64,000 bases of DNA from Syntrophaceae bacterium UBA7520 (GTDB lineage Bacteria > Desulfobacterota > Syntrophia > Syntrophales > Smithellaceae): contig DLNC01000003.1 in assembly GCA_002478265.1 (NCBI GenBank), positions 115,772-179,771 of the forward strand, given 5' to 3'. Below, one piece after another: positions 8,801 to 15,734 of the stretch. Numbering within the stretch: position 1 is the stretch's first letter; the number at the start of each line of letters is the position of its first letter. Under the pieces are notes generated by a model. It was given only the letters and a program-made list of their open reading frames with translations, searched no databases and was not told the origin of the DNA. Made by a program: the position numbers and the translations under genes.

Positions 8801-10107
8801 ATCAGTTTCTTGCACCAGGCGGGCTTCATGGCGATAATTCCCAGCCAGGCTCTGATGCTTACGACATGCAGCGGGTTTACCCGAACCTGCCACTCCGTTG
8901 TCGTTCCCCTGACTTCCGGATACTGAAAACCGTAGGAAATCAGTTCATCGATAAAAATATCCGCTAGCGCCTGAGAATCACGCGCGAACACTTCTTTGGC
9001 TGTTGTGGTAATGCAATCGATTATCGTGCCGCGATATTCGTGTTGCGCGCCGCTTTTTTTAAGAAAATCGAATATTCTACGGACAAATTCTTCCAGTTTA
9101 TCGTTTTTTTCCTGTTCAAAAACCAGCTTCAGGCAACGGTTTATTTCCCTCAGCGCGCTGGCATGGATATCCGAAAGTCCCGCCACGCTCATCACGCGGA
9201 AAAGAAAATTAAGCTTGACCAGATATTGCCGCCCTGCGTAAACAGGCGCTTGTTCCAGCTCATCAGCCACCAGAAGATAGCCGTTCACAATCTGGAAATA
9301 ATCCGGCATCTCCATGATTTCTTTTATCCGGGCGGGCTCTGTCGCTTTTTCCTGCAACTTCAAATCATGCACTTTTTGCAGAAGTGTTTGCAGGTGTGCA
9401 TGATTGAGCGGCTGAACTATATTTTCATAAGCGGTCGACGCCTTGGCATTGCGCTCCTCATCAGGAACAAGCCAGGAAGAAGGATCGGGCTGGGCTAGCC
9501 AGTACTCGTAGGTAATTCGGAAAGCTTTACCTAACGCCGGCATAATTTTCTGCGCGGGTATTTCTATATTATTATCCGCGGCAAGCCTCAAGGTTCGTTT
9601 CAGATACGAAGAACATTTCTTTAATATTTGTTCGTTTATTTGCGGAAAAGAAGCGAGAAAATCCATAATTTCATCCAGCAGAAACAAGTTCCGTGGGAGA
9701 TTTTTTTCGCTTCTGGCAAGCACCGTATCGATAAAATCAAAAAGATACCGCAGCGCGCTGTCTTTTACTTCTTCGTTTACGGCGTATCTGACAATGTCAA
9801 AATATATATCCAATAAAATGGAAAGCGCTTTCGAACCATCAGCATGGCGATTATATTCGTAGAAATCGCCGATAGAAACAGACTTCAGTTCGGTCAGCAC
9901 ATGTTCCCAGTTCACAAAAGGATGATATAATTCAGTGAGCATTTCCCGTGTTTTCCGCTGCAGTCCGTATCGACCTTCCACTACTTTAAGCAGCGGGTCA
10001 TACTTGGGAGGGATGGCAATGGCAACGGAAGTGCGTTCCAGATTGACTTTAAGCGCGGAAGAAAACCATTCCTCGCTCTTTTCGAGAACTTCATCTTTTT
10101 GTGTCAT
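5869..10107 (-). CDS. Giant PPDK/PEP-synthase-like protein lacking the PEP-binding barrel
   Basis: A 1412-residue protein. Residues 1 to about 920 are mostly helical with no motif I recognise. From about 930 comes the pyruvate phosphate dikinase ATP-grasp region: LLGNKGYFLKELISYGLNVPPGF, then LLSVRSGATVSLPGMMNSFL, then a metal-site stretch EIEFTFE and YLLQTRDMD. A phosphohistidine swivelling domain follows, with GGGTSHAAV (His about 1345). The sequence ends about 65 residues later, so the C-terminal TIM-barrel that binds PEP/pyruvate in PPDK and PpsA is missing. It could phosphorylate the His and pass phosphate to another protein or small molecule, as in phosphotransfer relatives such as rifampicin phosphotransferase. 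AAAGGA lies 12 bases before the ATG. Confidence 0.8.
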   Translation of the reverse strand: MTQKDEVLEKSEEWFSSALKVNLERTSVAIAIPPKYDPLLKVVEGRYGLQRKTREMLTELYHPFVNWEHVLTELKSVSIGDFYEYNRHADGSKALSILLDIYFDIVRYAVNEEVKDSALRYLFDFIDTVLARSEKNLPRNLFLLDEIMDFLASFPQINEQILKKCSSYLKRTLRLAADNNIEIPAQKIMPALGKAFRITYEYWLAQPDPSSWLVPDEERNAKASTAYENIVQPLNHAHLQTLLQKVHDLKLQEKATEPARIKEIMEMPDYFQIVNGYLLVADELEQAPVYAGRQYLVKLNFLFRVMSVAGLSDIHASALREINRCLKLVFEQEKNDKLEEFVRRIFDFLKKSGAQHEYRGTIIDCITTTAKEVFARDSQALADIFIDELISYGFQYPEVRGTTTEWQVRVNPLHVVSIRAWLGIIAMKPAWCKKLISALIINLNIGGIFVRDTDLLQKDISALLNAEIAPVYNLVKQLLRVFPVYFREIGAEGELRDITTEVDELSFRNDKLVNFLRKQSHVESNSLLVEFMENIFYFWHSADKQYLKKHLPDEVYEQVTDSGEYFDGMHKAFIILFSAAQNNPKEFISWDEEKLQKEVGALKEVNPRDKERARMMIRIYQLIYKKYFPQYVDLLRDLEAVYLFPKAELASLRRALGMNHYYKSLEIIMKFMSVLKERILSGRKTESYENIYYKRHIAAGIPSMYGTYTEEKFEALGLTLRLESLATMLLEELTKSLNLKFVTKRTIVKVHTYLWLFIKALELDGVFTEGLVTKIKYVSSALAIKQFSMEQYVDIFRFISKGIQDIIRDYYIDAHGVNLPVIIGQVLEKNTPAGTMSQGQSGEELVYQLSENFIRGIISTAFGLQTLDNFVNAVINTLNAEIEKFKDNKQILKIVMSYNPELAISSFYKKNRRVDNQILLGNKGYFLKELISYGLNVPPGFIITTEVFRGYDAVVGYKYIFNDLTARIGKEINALEKMTGRRFGDAENPLLLSVRSGATVSLPGMMNSFLNVGINENIAENLSRKKDFQWAAWDCYRRFLQTWGMFHGLNRDFFDAIIDGFKQRYSVERKIQFSPIQMKQIALAYKQGIVENNIVIKENPAEQLRDAIMKVFDSWYSQQAQIYRHQMHLSDKWGTAVIVQTMVFGNLNERSGSGVIFTREPKSTSAAVTLYGDFIFGVQGDDIVSGLVETYPISEKQRLTERRDAELSLETKFPEIYAELVRVAEKIVYEKKLNHQEIEFTFEGPDKDKLYLLQTRDMDQVTAKRYRRFKDTNQLQAAVLGSGVGVSGGALSGRAVYTEEDIKRFRREDPETPLILLRRDTVPDDVGILLQVEGLLTAKGGGTSHAAVTIPQLDKVGVVGFGKLKVNETQGFATIDDCKICAGDFICIDGWSGMVYLGKHEYELTPSRSIKF

Positions 10108-10245
10108 GACAATATGGATCCTTTGCTTAATGAGGCGAATTAATCAGAATTCCCGAAACATTTCAAGCACAGAACGGGCTCATCAAGAACAGGATAACCG
10201 GTCAGCTCTAGCCTGCCGTTTAATCATACGGCCAAAATATTTTGA

Positions 10246-10278
10246 TTGACAAAAAGCATATTGGTTGTATAATACAAC
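10246..10278 (+). promoter_or_regulatory. Consensus promoter with embedded MarR-type palindrome
   Basis: Both hexamers match the sigma-70 consensus exactly: TTGACA (10246-10251) and TATAAT (10268-10273), 16 bases apart. The -10 lies inside the perfect palindrome GTTGTATAATACAAC (10264-10278), which has the size and TTGT/ACAA ends typical of MarR-family operators. Transcription should start at about 10280, the A of the ATG, giving a leaderless mRNA. Autoregulation by the MarR protein encoded next is inferred. Confidence 0.75.
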
Positions 10279-10279
10279 T

Positions 10280-10744
10280 ATGTTGAGAGAAACGAGTATC
10301 GATTACCGTCAGCTGCTGGAAATATTCACCGGCCTGGCCCAGGCAACGCGCTTTTTACGTCAGGATGAAGCATTCTGTGAAGGAGTCACCTTTCACCAGT
10401 ACCTCATTCTGGACGTAATTTTGCAGAATAAAGAACTAAAAATGGCCGATTTGCACCGGCATCTCGCCGTGGAAAAAAGCACTACCACCAGATTGCTGAA
10501 TCCCCTGATCAAAAAGAAACTTTTACAGCGCCGGACAGATCCTCGGGATTTACGCGCCGCTTATTTGACTTTGACAAAAAAGGGAGAAGAAGCGCACAAA
10601 AACGTCCGGCTTTGCATCATGGATTTTTTTCATAAAACAATGGGCAATATCCCCGAAAAAAAGACAAAACATGTTTTGAATTCCGTCAATGTTTTTATCG
10701 GGGCGATAAAAGCATACGCGCGGCAAAACACGTGCTGCAGATAA
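10280..10744 (+). CDS. MarR-family transcriptional regulator, first gene of the hgcAB operon
   Basis: A 154-residue winged-helix regulator. The MarR core runs from FHQYLILDVILQNKELKMADL, through the recognition helix VEKSTTTRLLNPLIKKKLL, to the wing RRTDPRDLRAAYLTLTKKGE. Cysteines occur at FCEGV (about residue 35), LCIM (about 113) and a CC pair three residues from the end, so a thiol or thiophilic-metal sensing role is possible but unproven. I choose the ATG because an in-frame TTG 15 bases upstream lies inside the -10/operator. Only 18 bases separate it from hgcA. ArsR-type regulators are better known beside hgcAB; a MarR in this position is less usual. Confidence 0.88.
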   Translation: MLRETSIDYRQLLEIFTGLAQATRFLRQDEAFCEGVTFHQYLILDVILQNKELKMADLHRHLAVEKSTTTRLLNPLIKKKLLQRRTDPRDLRAAYLTLTKKGEEAHKNVRLCIMDFFHKTMGNIPEKKTKHVLNSVNVFIGAIKAYARQNTCCR

Positions 10745-10762
10745 ACAACTAAGAGATTGGCT

Positions 10763-11893
10763 ATGAAAAATTTAACTCTTCCGGTAATACAAAATAATTT
10801 CAACTGCTGTGTCCCGGTTCAGTCTGCACAGCCTGCCTATCCCAGTATCCGTCAGCCATTTGTGACCGGTTCACTTGAAACCACAACGGGAATCTTGCCG
10901 CGGGTATCTTCAAGCCTGACTTGGGCCGACCGCCGCGGGGCAATGAAAGCGCGCTGGGGCGTGGGGCGCATGAATTACTCCCTTGAACCCGGCCTCTACG
11001 CGCTGAATAATCCCGACGCTAATTCTCCTGTTTTAGTTACCGCCAATTATAAAATGAGCTTCGACAAGCTGCGCCAGGCGCTGCCGGGGCGAAACCTCTG
11101 GATTCTCGTTTTGGACACCAAAGGCATCAATGTCTGGTGCGCGGCAGGCAAGGGAACCTTCGGCACGCAGGAATTAATCAGTAAAATTGAAAACAGCCGC
11201 CTCAAGGAAATGGTTACTCATAGAAAAATCATCCTCCCCCAGCTGGGCGCGCCTGGTGTGGCCGCGCATGCGATAAAAAAACGCACCGGTTTTACGGTCT
11301 ATTACGGTCCGATCCGGGCGCGTGATGTGGCCGCCTATCTTGACAGCGGCTACAAAGCGGATGCGAAAATGCGCACAATGACATTCCCCTTAAAAGACAG
11401 GGCGGTGTTGATTCCTATAGAACTTGTGGAAGTTATCAAACCTTTTTCCCTTTTGGCGCTGACTTTCTTGGTGCTGGGCGGCCTCGGCGGACCCGGTAAC
11501 TACTGGGCAAACTTGACTAATTTCGGGCACTTTGCTGTCGTGGCGCTGGCGGCAGCCGTTTTGGCCGGCGCTGTGCTCAGTCCTTTGCTTTTGCCCTATC
11601 TTCCGGGAAGAGCATTTTCCATAAAAGGATTTTCTATCGGCATCATTACAGCGATTTTTTTACTTTACTTGCGCGGCGTGAATTTTTCCGCCTGGCCGGA
11701 CAGAATAGAAGCTTTGGCCTGGCTTTTTATTATTCCGGCCATCGCCTCATTCCTGACGATGAACTTCACCGGCGCCTCAACCTATACCTCTATTTCCGGC
11801 GTAAAAAAAGAAATGCGCTTTGCCCTGCCCATACAGATTTGCGCCGCGATTGGCGGCACGTTGCTGTGGTTAACTTCGCGGGTAATATCTTAG
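10763..11893 (+). CDS. hgcA: Mercury-methylation corrinoid protein HgcA
   Basis: A 376-residue membrane-bound corrinoid protein that donates a methyl group to Hg(II) to give methylmercury, with HgcB as reductant. The diagnostic cap-helix motif NVWCAAGK is at residues 123-130; its Cys126 is the lower axial cobalt ligand in the family. The N-terminal half is the corrinoid-binding domain related to the CFeSP large subunit CdhE/AcsC. The C-terminal half, from about residue 225, has four to five hydrophobic segments, beginning FSLLALTFLVLGGLGG, which CdhE lacks. Length and layout match HgcA. hgcB follows after 10 bases. The start is the ATG in good position after the marR stop; a TTG two codons earlier is possible. 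Confidence 0.96.
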   Translation: MKNLTLPVIQNNFNCCVPVQSAQPAYPSIRQPFVTGSLETTTGILPRVSSSLTWADRRGAMKARWGVGRMNYSLEPGLYALNNPDANSPVLVTANYKMSFDKLRQALPGRNLWILVLDTKGINVWCAAGKGTFGTQELISKIENSRLKEMVTHRKIILPQLGAPGVAAHAIKKRTGFTVYYGPIRARDVAAYLDSGYKADAKMRTMTFPLKDRAVLIPIELVEVIKPFSLLALTFLVLGGLGGPGNYWANLTNFGHFAVVALAAAVLAGAVLSPLLLPYLPGRAFSIKGFSIGIITAIFLLYLRGVNFSAWPDRIEALAWLFIIPAIASFLTMNFTGASTYTSISGVKKEMRFALPIQICAAIGGTLLWLTSRVIS

Positions 11894-11903
11894 GAGTCGG
11901 GAA

Positions 11904-12224
11904 ATGAACAATTTGTCTTATCTGAAAAACGTCGTCACCTTAAAGCTCGATGAAAACAAATGCACAGGATGCGGTATGTGTCTGGAGGTTTGCCCGCATC
12001 AGGTTTTCAAGATGAACGGGCGGCGCGCCATCATCCGGAATCGCGATGCCTGCATGGAGTGCGGCGCCTGCCGCAAAAATTGCCCGGCAGAGGCGATTTA
12101 CGTGGAATCCGGGGTGGGCTGCGCCGCGGCGGTAATTAATTCCCTGCTGGGGAAAAACGCCGCCGCCTGCTGCTGCGGGCCGCAAACTAATCCTGAAGGC
12201 AAAAACAGCGGCGTTTGCTGCTGA
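11904..12224 (+). CDS. hgcB: Mercury-methylation ferredoxin HgcB
   Basis: A 106-residue ferredoxin with two 4Fe-4S clusters that re-reduces the HgcA corrinoid. The clusters are ligated by CTGCGMCLEVC (Cys20, 23, 26, 30) and the HgcB-type motif CMECGACRKNC (Cys50, 53, 56, 60). A further Cys73 and a C-terminal Cys pair (105-106) match the extra cysteines that set HgcB apart from ordinary ferredoxins; here there is also a CCC run at 89-91, so the tail is unusually Cys-rich. GGAG lies upstream of the ATG. Together with the HgcA cap-helix motif this makes the assignment firm. Confidence 0.96.
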   Translation: MNNLSYLKNVVTLKLDENKCTGCGMCLEVCPHQVFKMNGRRAIIRNRDACMECGACRKNCPAEAIYVESGVGCAAAVINSLLGKNAAACCCGPQTNPEGKNSGVCC

Positions 12225-12244
12225 AAAACAAACCGGAATTTTAT

Positions 12245-12973
12245 ATGACCTTCCAGCATCCGGGATTGATTGTCGTGGCGCTATCCTACATTTTCGGCGG
12301 ATTTTCTTTGCTCATCTTCGCCGTTTTTCTCTGGATGGGAAATCTTAACCTGCTTGACTTCGGATGGAGCGAAAGCGCGGCGCTTACGTTCAATGCCGGC
12401 CTATCCCTTGCTTTTTTTCTCCAGCACAGCATCATGGTACGCCAGTCATTCAAGCAGCGCTTATCCAAGCTTTTTCCTGATGCGTATCATGGAGCCGTTT
12501 ATTCTATTGCCTCGGGTATTTTTTTGTTTATGGTCATTATCTTCTGGCAGGCCACGGCTTTGCTATGGGAGGCGCAAGGATTGACGCGCCTGCTTATGCG
12601 CCTGTTTTTTATTCTGCCGATTGCCGGATTTTTCTGGGGAGTTAAATCATTGGTTTTTTTTGATCCCTTCGGCATCCAGGCGGTATTTGAGCGTGAGCGT
12701 CACACAAAACATCGCCGGGCAAAATTTGTCGTCAAAGGCCCCTATCGCTGGGTGCGTCATCCTCTGTATTTCTTTCTGCTGATTATGATCTGGTCATGCC
12801 CTGATATGAGTGCGGACAGGTTATTGTTCAATATTATGTGGTCAGCTTGGATTGTCATCGGCGCATCTCTTGAGGAACGGGACCTCGCGCGGGAATTCGG
12901 CAGCGCCTATCGCGATTATCAAAAAAACGTTCCGATGCTTATCCCGTTTAAATGGCATCCCAAAGTAAAATAA
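12245..12973 (+). CDS. Membrane thiol/phospholipid methyltransferase, MddA-like
   Basis: A 242-residue integral membrane methyltransferase of the ICMT/NnrU group. It most resembles methanethiol S-methyltransferase MddA in layout: five to six spans, an early QHSIMV motif, FDPFGIQAVF, the SAM-site motif RWVRHPLYF, and the C-terminal LEERDLAREFGSAYRDYQ and VPMLIP. MddA makes dimethyl sulfide from methanethiol and SAM. The gene starts 20 bases after hgcB on the same strand, so it is likely the last gene of the marR-hgcAB operon. Its substrate here is unknown; thiol methylation is the family-based guess, and any link to mercury is inference. The start is the first ATG after hgcB. Confidence 0.75.
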   Translation: MTFQHPGLIVVALSYIFGGFSLLIFAVFLWMGNLNLLDFGWSESAALTFNAGLSLAFFLQHSIMVRQSFKQRLSKLFPDAYHGAVYSIASGIFLFMVIIFWQATALLWEAQGLTRLLMRLFFILPIAGFFWGVKSLVFFDPFGIQAVFERERHTKHRRAKFVVKGPYRWVRHPLYFFLLIMIWSCPDMSADRLLFNIMWSAWIVIGASLEERDLAREFGSAYRDYQKNVPMLIPFKWHPKVK

Positions 12974-13020
12974 AGATCGCCGGACGCTGATGCTGATACT
13001 TCTTGGCGTGAATTTTTAAT

Positions 13021-13425
13021 TCAGATGAAAGCTACTTCCTGTGTCGCCGCGCTCAGGACATAACAGCGTTCAATATTGGAATTAGGATCGGCCGGGACAA
13101 CGAAAAAACCGGGGCGCCCTGGCTGATAACCGTTGGTGGTGCCGACCATTAATTCCCCGTCTTTGAAAATAACCTTTATCTTACGGCCTACCGGCGCTTT
13201 TCCGGAATCAAACTCTTTTTTATCCTTGTAGTCGGGATTGCCTTCATATCCTTTGACAAAAAATATGGCTTTCAAATTTTTCGTGGACAGCTCCATCGGC
13301 TTGCTGCCCTGCGGCGCGTCGGCCGGCATGACATGAAAGATATCCTTATTGGGAAAAAAATCACTAGTGACGCCTTTCAATAACTGTCCATCCATATAAC
13401 GCACGACTATTTTATTCTGCAGCAT
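13021..13425 (-). CDS. Conserved hypothetical protein with two similar halves
   Basis: A 134-residue soluble protein without signal peptide or membrane span. It seems to have two related segments: VVRYMDGQLLKGVTSDFFPNK near the start and IKVIFKDGELMVGTTNGYQPGR near residue 90, each followed by a hydrophobic strand and PAD (VMPAD, VVPAD). This suggests a duplicated small beta domain. Similar domains occur in deltaproteobacterial proteins near PilZ-type regulators, but I cannot assign a function. A purine-rich GGGGGA precedes the ATG. It is convergent with the methyltransferase gene. Confidence 0.75.
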   Translation of the reverse strand: MLQNKIVVRYMDGQLLKGVTSDFFPNKDIFHVMPADAPQGSKPMELSTKNLKAIFFVKGYEGNPDYKDKKEFDSGKAPVGRKIKVIFKDGELMVGTTNGYQPGRPGFFVVPADPNSNIERCYVLSAATQEVAFI

Positions 13426-13477
13426 GGCTTTTCCCCCGGTCTTTGAAAAATTATTGCAAGGTTATTTCAACATCTTG

Positions 13478-13819
13478 TTATTTTTCGCGCCGTTTTTTAA
13501 TTTTTTCCGCGAGCAAATACCACCTTTGCACGCCGTTTTCAAGTCGGTAATAATGAATAATGTACGCGAACGATAAAATTAGAAGAAGGACACAAAGAGC
13601 AATCGCTGCTATTGAAGTGTTTATAATAGCAAAGCCCAGGGAAAGCAACATGAAAAGGCACACAAAAAGCATGACCAAAAGATGCACCATCCTTTCATGC
13701 TGCATCCATTCAATCTGCCGCTGATGACAGGCGCCAAGCTCCTGCAACTCTTTGTCTGTCAATTTTTTCTTAAGCATCTCATTGGTATAGCGTTCGTGCT
13801 TCTTCATATATGCGATCAT
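13478..13819 (-). CDS. Small hypothetical membrane protein
   Basis: A 113-residue protein with a charged N-terminal 45 residues (two short helices, EMLKKKLTDKELQELGACH), two adjacent membrane spans at about 47-68 and 70-90, and a basic C-terminus KIKKRREK. AAAGGAG lies 6 bases before the ATG. No family recognised; the thioesterase gene lies just upstream on the same strand. Confidence 0.65.
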   Translation of the reverse strand: MIAYMKKHERYTNEMLKKKLTDKELQELGACHQRQIEWMQHERMVHLLVMLFVCLFMLLSLGFAIINTSIAAIALCVLLLILSFAYIIHYYRLENGVQRWYLLAEKIKKRREK

Positions 13820-13841
13820 ATCTTCTCCTTTTGAAAAAGAG

Positions 13842-14306
13842 TCAGGCTAAAATATGTTTCATGACCTCCGCCTCTTTTTGCGGCGGCAGAACTTCAAAAA
13901 GAGCGATAATATCCTTGGGGATGGAACGCAGTTTTCCTGTCCGGGCATTAACAAAAACCCAGTCCGTTTGTCCTTCAGCCAACACCGCTTTGTCGGACCT
14001 GCGCACGACTATATATTTGCGCAAAGAAAGCACGCGTCGCAAATTTGATACCCACGTCAGAACAACAATTTTCTCGCCGGCAAAAGCAGGTAACAAATAT
14101 GTAATATGGTGCGTGCGCACCACCCAGGTCGCGCCAAGGGCTTTGATCGCGCTGGTGCACCCGAGCATTTCCGCGTGTCGCACCGCGGCATCGAGCATCC
14201 AGCGTAAGTATTCCACATTGTTCACATGGCCGTTTTCGTCGATCGTATCGTCTGTTATGGTCAGCTCATAACGAAATATCTGCTTCACGTGGACCACCGC
14301 ATTCAT
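13842..14306 (-). CDS. Acyl-CoA thioesterase, 4HBT/YbgC type
   Basis: A 154-residue hotdog-fold thioesterase that should hydrolyse acyl-CoA. The catalytic region is DENGHVNNVEYLRW (about residues 20-33), with Asp in the place of the usual D-x-x-G-H-V-N nucleophile motif, followed by the long hotdog helix. Then come the strands THHITYLLPAFAGEKIVVLTWV and TDWVFVNARTGK. The usual family length is 130-155. No clear ribosome site precedes the ATG, and a GTG a few codons in is a possible alternative. Substrate cannot be inferred. Confidence 0.85.
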   Translation of the reverse strand: MNAVVHVKQIFRYELTITDDTIDENGHVNNVEYLRWMLDAAVRHAEMLGCTSAIKALGATWVVRTHHITYLLPAFAGEKIVVLTWVSNLRRVLSLRKYIVVRRSDKAVLAEGQTDWVFVNARTGKLRSIPKDIIALFEVLPPQKEAEVMKHILA

Positions 14307-14322
14307 TTACACGAAAATAAAC

Positions 14323-14733
14323 TTATTTGCTGCTCCAGGTACCGCCGCCGCCGTAACCTTTCCATTCGCCGTTTCCCGATAAGCGTCCGCCGGAAACGCT
14401 GAGGTTGCCAACCCACTCGCCCAGCCCGGCAGAACCCTGAGCTTTTATTTCCCCGCTGGCATTTACCGTTCCGGAGATAGTGCCGGAAACAAAACCGGAA
14501 AAAGCACCCGATACATTGCCATCCGCGGAAATGCTGACAGAAAATATGCCGTTTATCGCCATGCCGTTGACTTCGCCGCTCCATTCTCCGGAAAAAGCGC
14601 CTTTATACACGCTGACATTTCCACTATCGGCCGCGGTGACAGAAACGAAAAACATAAGCACTAAGACAAACATCAAAATGACCAGCCTTATACCACCGGC
14701 GCGATATAAGCTGATAATTTCTTTACTCATCAT
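14323..14733 (-). CDS. Hypothetical secreted Gly/Ser-rich beta-repeat protein
   Basis: A 136-residue exported protein: a hydrophobic segment at about residues 16-34 ending VTAAD acts as signal peptide or anchor. The mature part is a run of short G-x-x-S-G units (AFSGEWSGEVNG, GAFSGFVSGTISG, GGRLSGNGEWKG) ending GYGGGGTWSSK, which suggests stacked beta strands. TGGAGTAA lies before the first ATG. No known family recognised. The thioesterase gene lies 16 bases downstream. Confidence 0.65.
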   Translation of the reverse strand: MMSKEIISLYRAGGIRLVILMFVLVLMFFVSVTAADSGNVSVYKGAFSGEWSGEVNGMAINGIFSVSISADGNVSGAFSGFVSGTISGTVNASGEIKAQGSAGLGEWVGNLSVSGGRLSGNGEWKGYGGGGTWSSK

Positions 14734-14823
14734 AATTACTCCATTTTAGTAGTCGACTAGTTTTTGTCAAATATCATTAGCCGCATCATAAATCCATTAT
14801 AAATAAACATGAAGTTTATCGAT

Positions 14824-15612
14824 TCATTTTCTCGCTGCCGCGCGTTTTGCCGGATCCTGTCGGTAATATTCCTTAAGCATGCGGTAAATTTCCGGCGCGT
14901 GCTTTTCCATCAAAACCGGCTGATCGAAAAAATGCTCCGTGGCCACGGCAAAAAATTCCGCCTCGTCCGTAGCCCCGTAATCATCCAGAAATGTCGGCTT
15001 TCCCTTTTCCAAATCACTTCTGAGTTGCAGGTACTGTCGCGAAAACACTTTTATCCATTCACGATACGCGGCGCGGGCGAAAAGCGGCGGCGTGCCGTCC
15101 GCCGCGCCGTCGAGCATATCCAGTTTATGCGCGAACTCATGATAAACAACATTATATCCGAAGCCGGGATGACGTCCGCCATGTAAAACTTCATCCCACG
15201 CGAGAATCAGCGGCCCTTGCCGAAAAGCCTGACCGGCAATGGGATAGGCGGGTTCCAGCGGCTGCAACGCCGTTTCAAAAAAGGAAAGCCTGCGCTCGGG
15301 CGGCACGACTTTCGAAGGATACACAATAATCGTTTCCACATTGCGATAATAATCATGTGGCATGTTGAGGATAAGCAGGCAGGCCTGCGCGGCGATTGTG
15401 ACGCGTATTTCATCGTTCATCGTCAGTCCACCCGCTCCTTCCCAATTCTTTTCCGCGATTAATACCTGAATCAGCTTTTGCAGGCGGGTTCGCTCTTTTT
15501 CGTCAAGCAGCTTATAATGCGCGACATTGCGCCGGATGATTTCCTTCCAGGCGGCGGGAAATGACTGCTGCATGAGTTTTCTGCGGCGGCGCCTGACGAT
15601 ACAGCCAAACAT
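14824..15612 (-). CDS. mtfA: MtfA-type zinc-dependent peptidase
   Basis: A 262-residue M90-family metallopeptidase, like E. coli MtfA (Mlc titration factor A). The zinc motif is HEFAH in VVYHEFAHKLDMLDG, with the third ligand Glu in TDEAEFFAVATEHFF. The basic N-terminus RRRRRK and the YREWIKVFSRQY segment fit the family. In E. coli MtfA affects glucose transport by inactivating Mlc; no such target is visible here. The start at 15612 has AAAGGA 8 bases upstream; an upstream in-frame ATG lacks one. No signal peptide. Confidence 0.9.
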   Translation of the reverse strand: MFGCIVRRRRRKLMQQSFPAAWKEIIRRNVAHYKLLDEKERTRLQKLIQVLIAEKNWEGAGGLTMNDEIRVTIAAQACLLILNMPHDYYRNVETIIVYPSKVVPPERRLSFFETALQPLEPAYPIAGQAFRQGPLILAWDEVLHGGRHPGFGYNVVYHEFAHKLDMLDGAADGTPPLFARAAYREWIKVFSRQYLQLRSDLEKGKPTFLDDYGATDEAEFFAVATEHFFDQPVLMEKHAPEIYRMLKEYYRQDPAKRAAARK

Positions 15613-15734
15613 AAAAATTCCTTTAACTTGTGATAAGCCCGAATTTATCATAAAATAAAAAATAGGAACATATTTCCGTTCAAGCGAGATTGTTTTATTA
15701 TTTCAAAGAGAAGATATTTCATCGAGGAGGCATT

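Noticed and set aside
10763..11893. Annotation as CO dehydrogenase/acetyl-CoA synthase gamma subunit (CdhE)
   Set aside because: The NVWCAAGK cap helix, the C-terminal membrane spans and the adjacent HgcB are specific to HgcA; CdhE is soluble and has an iron-sulfur site absent here.
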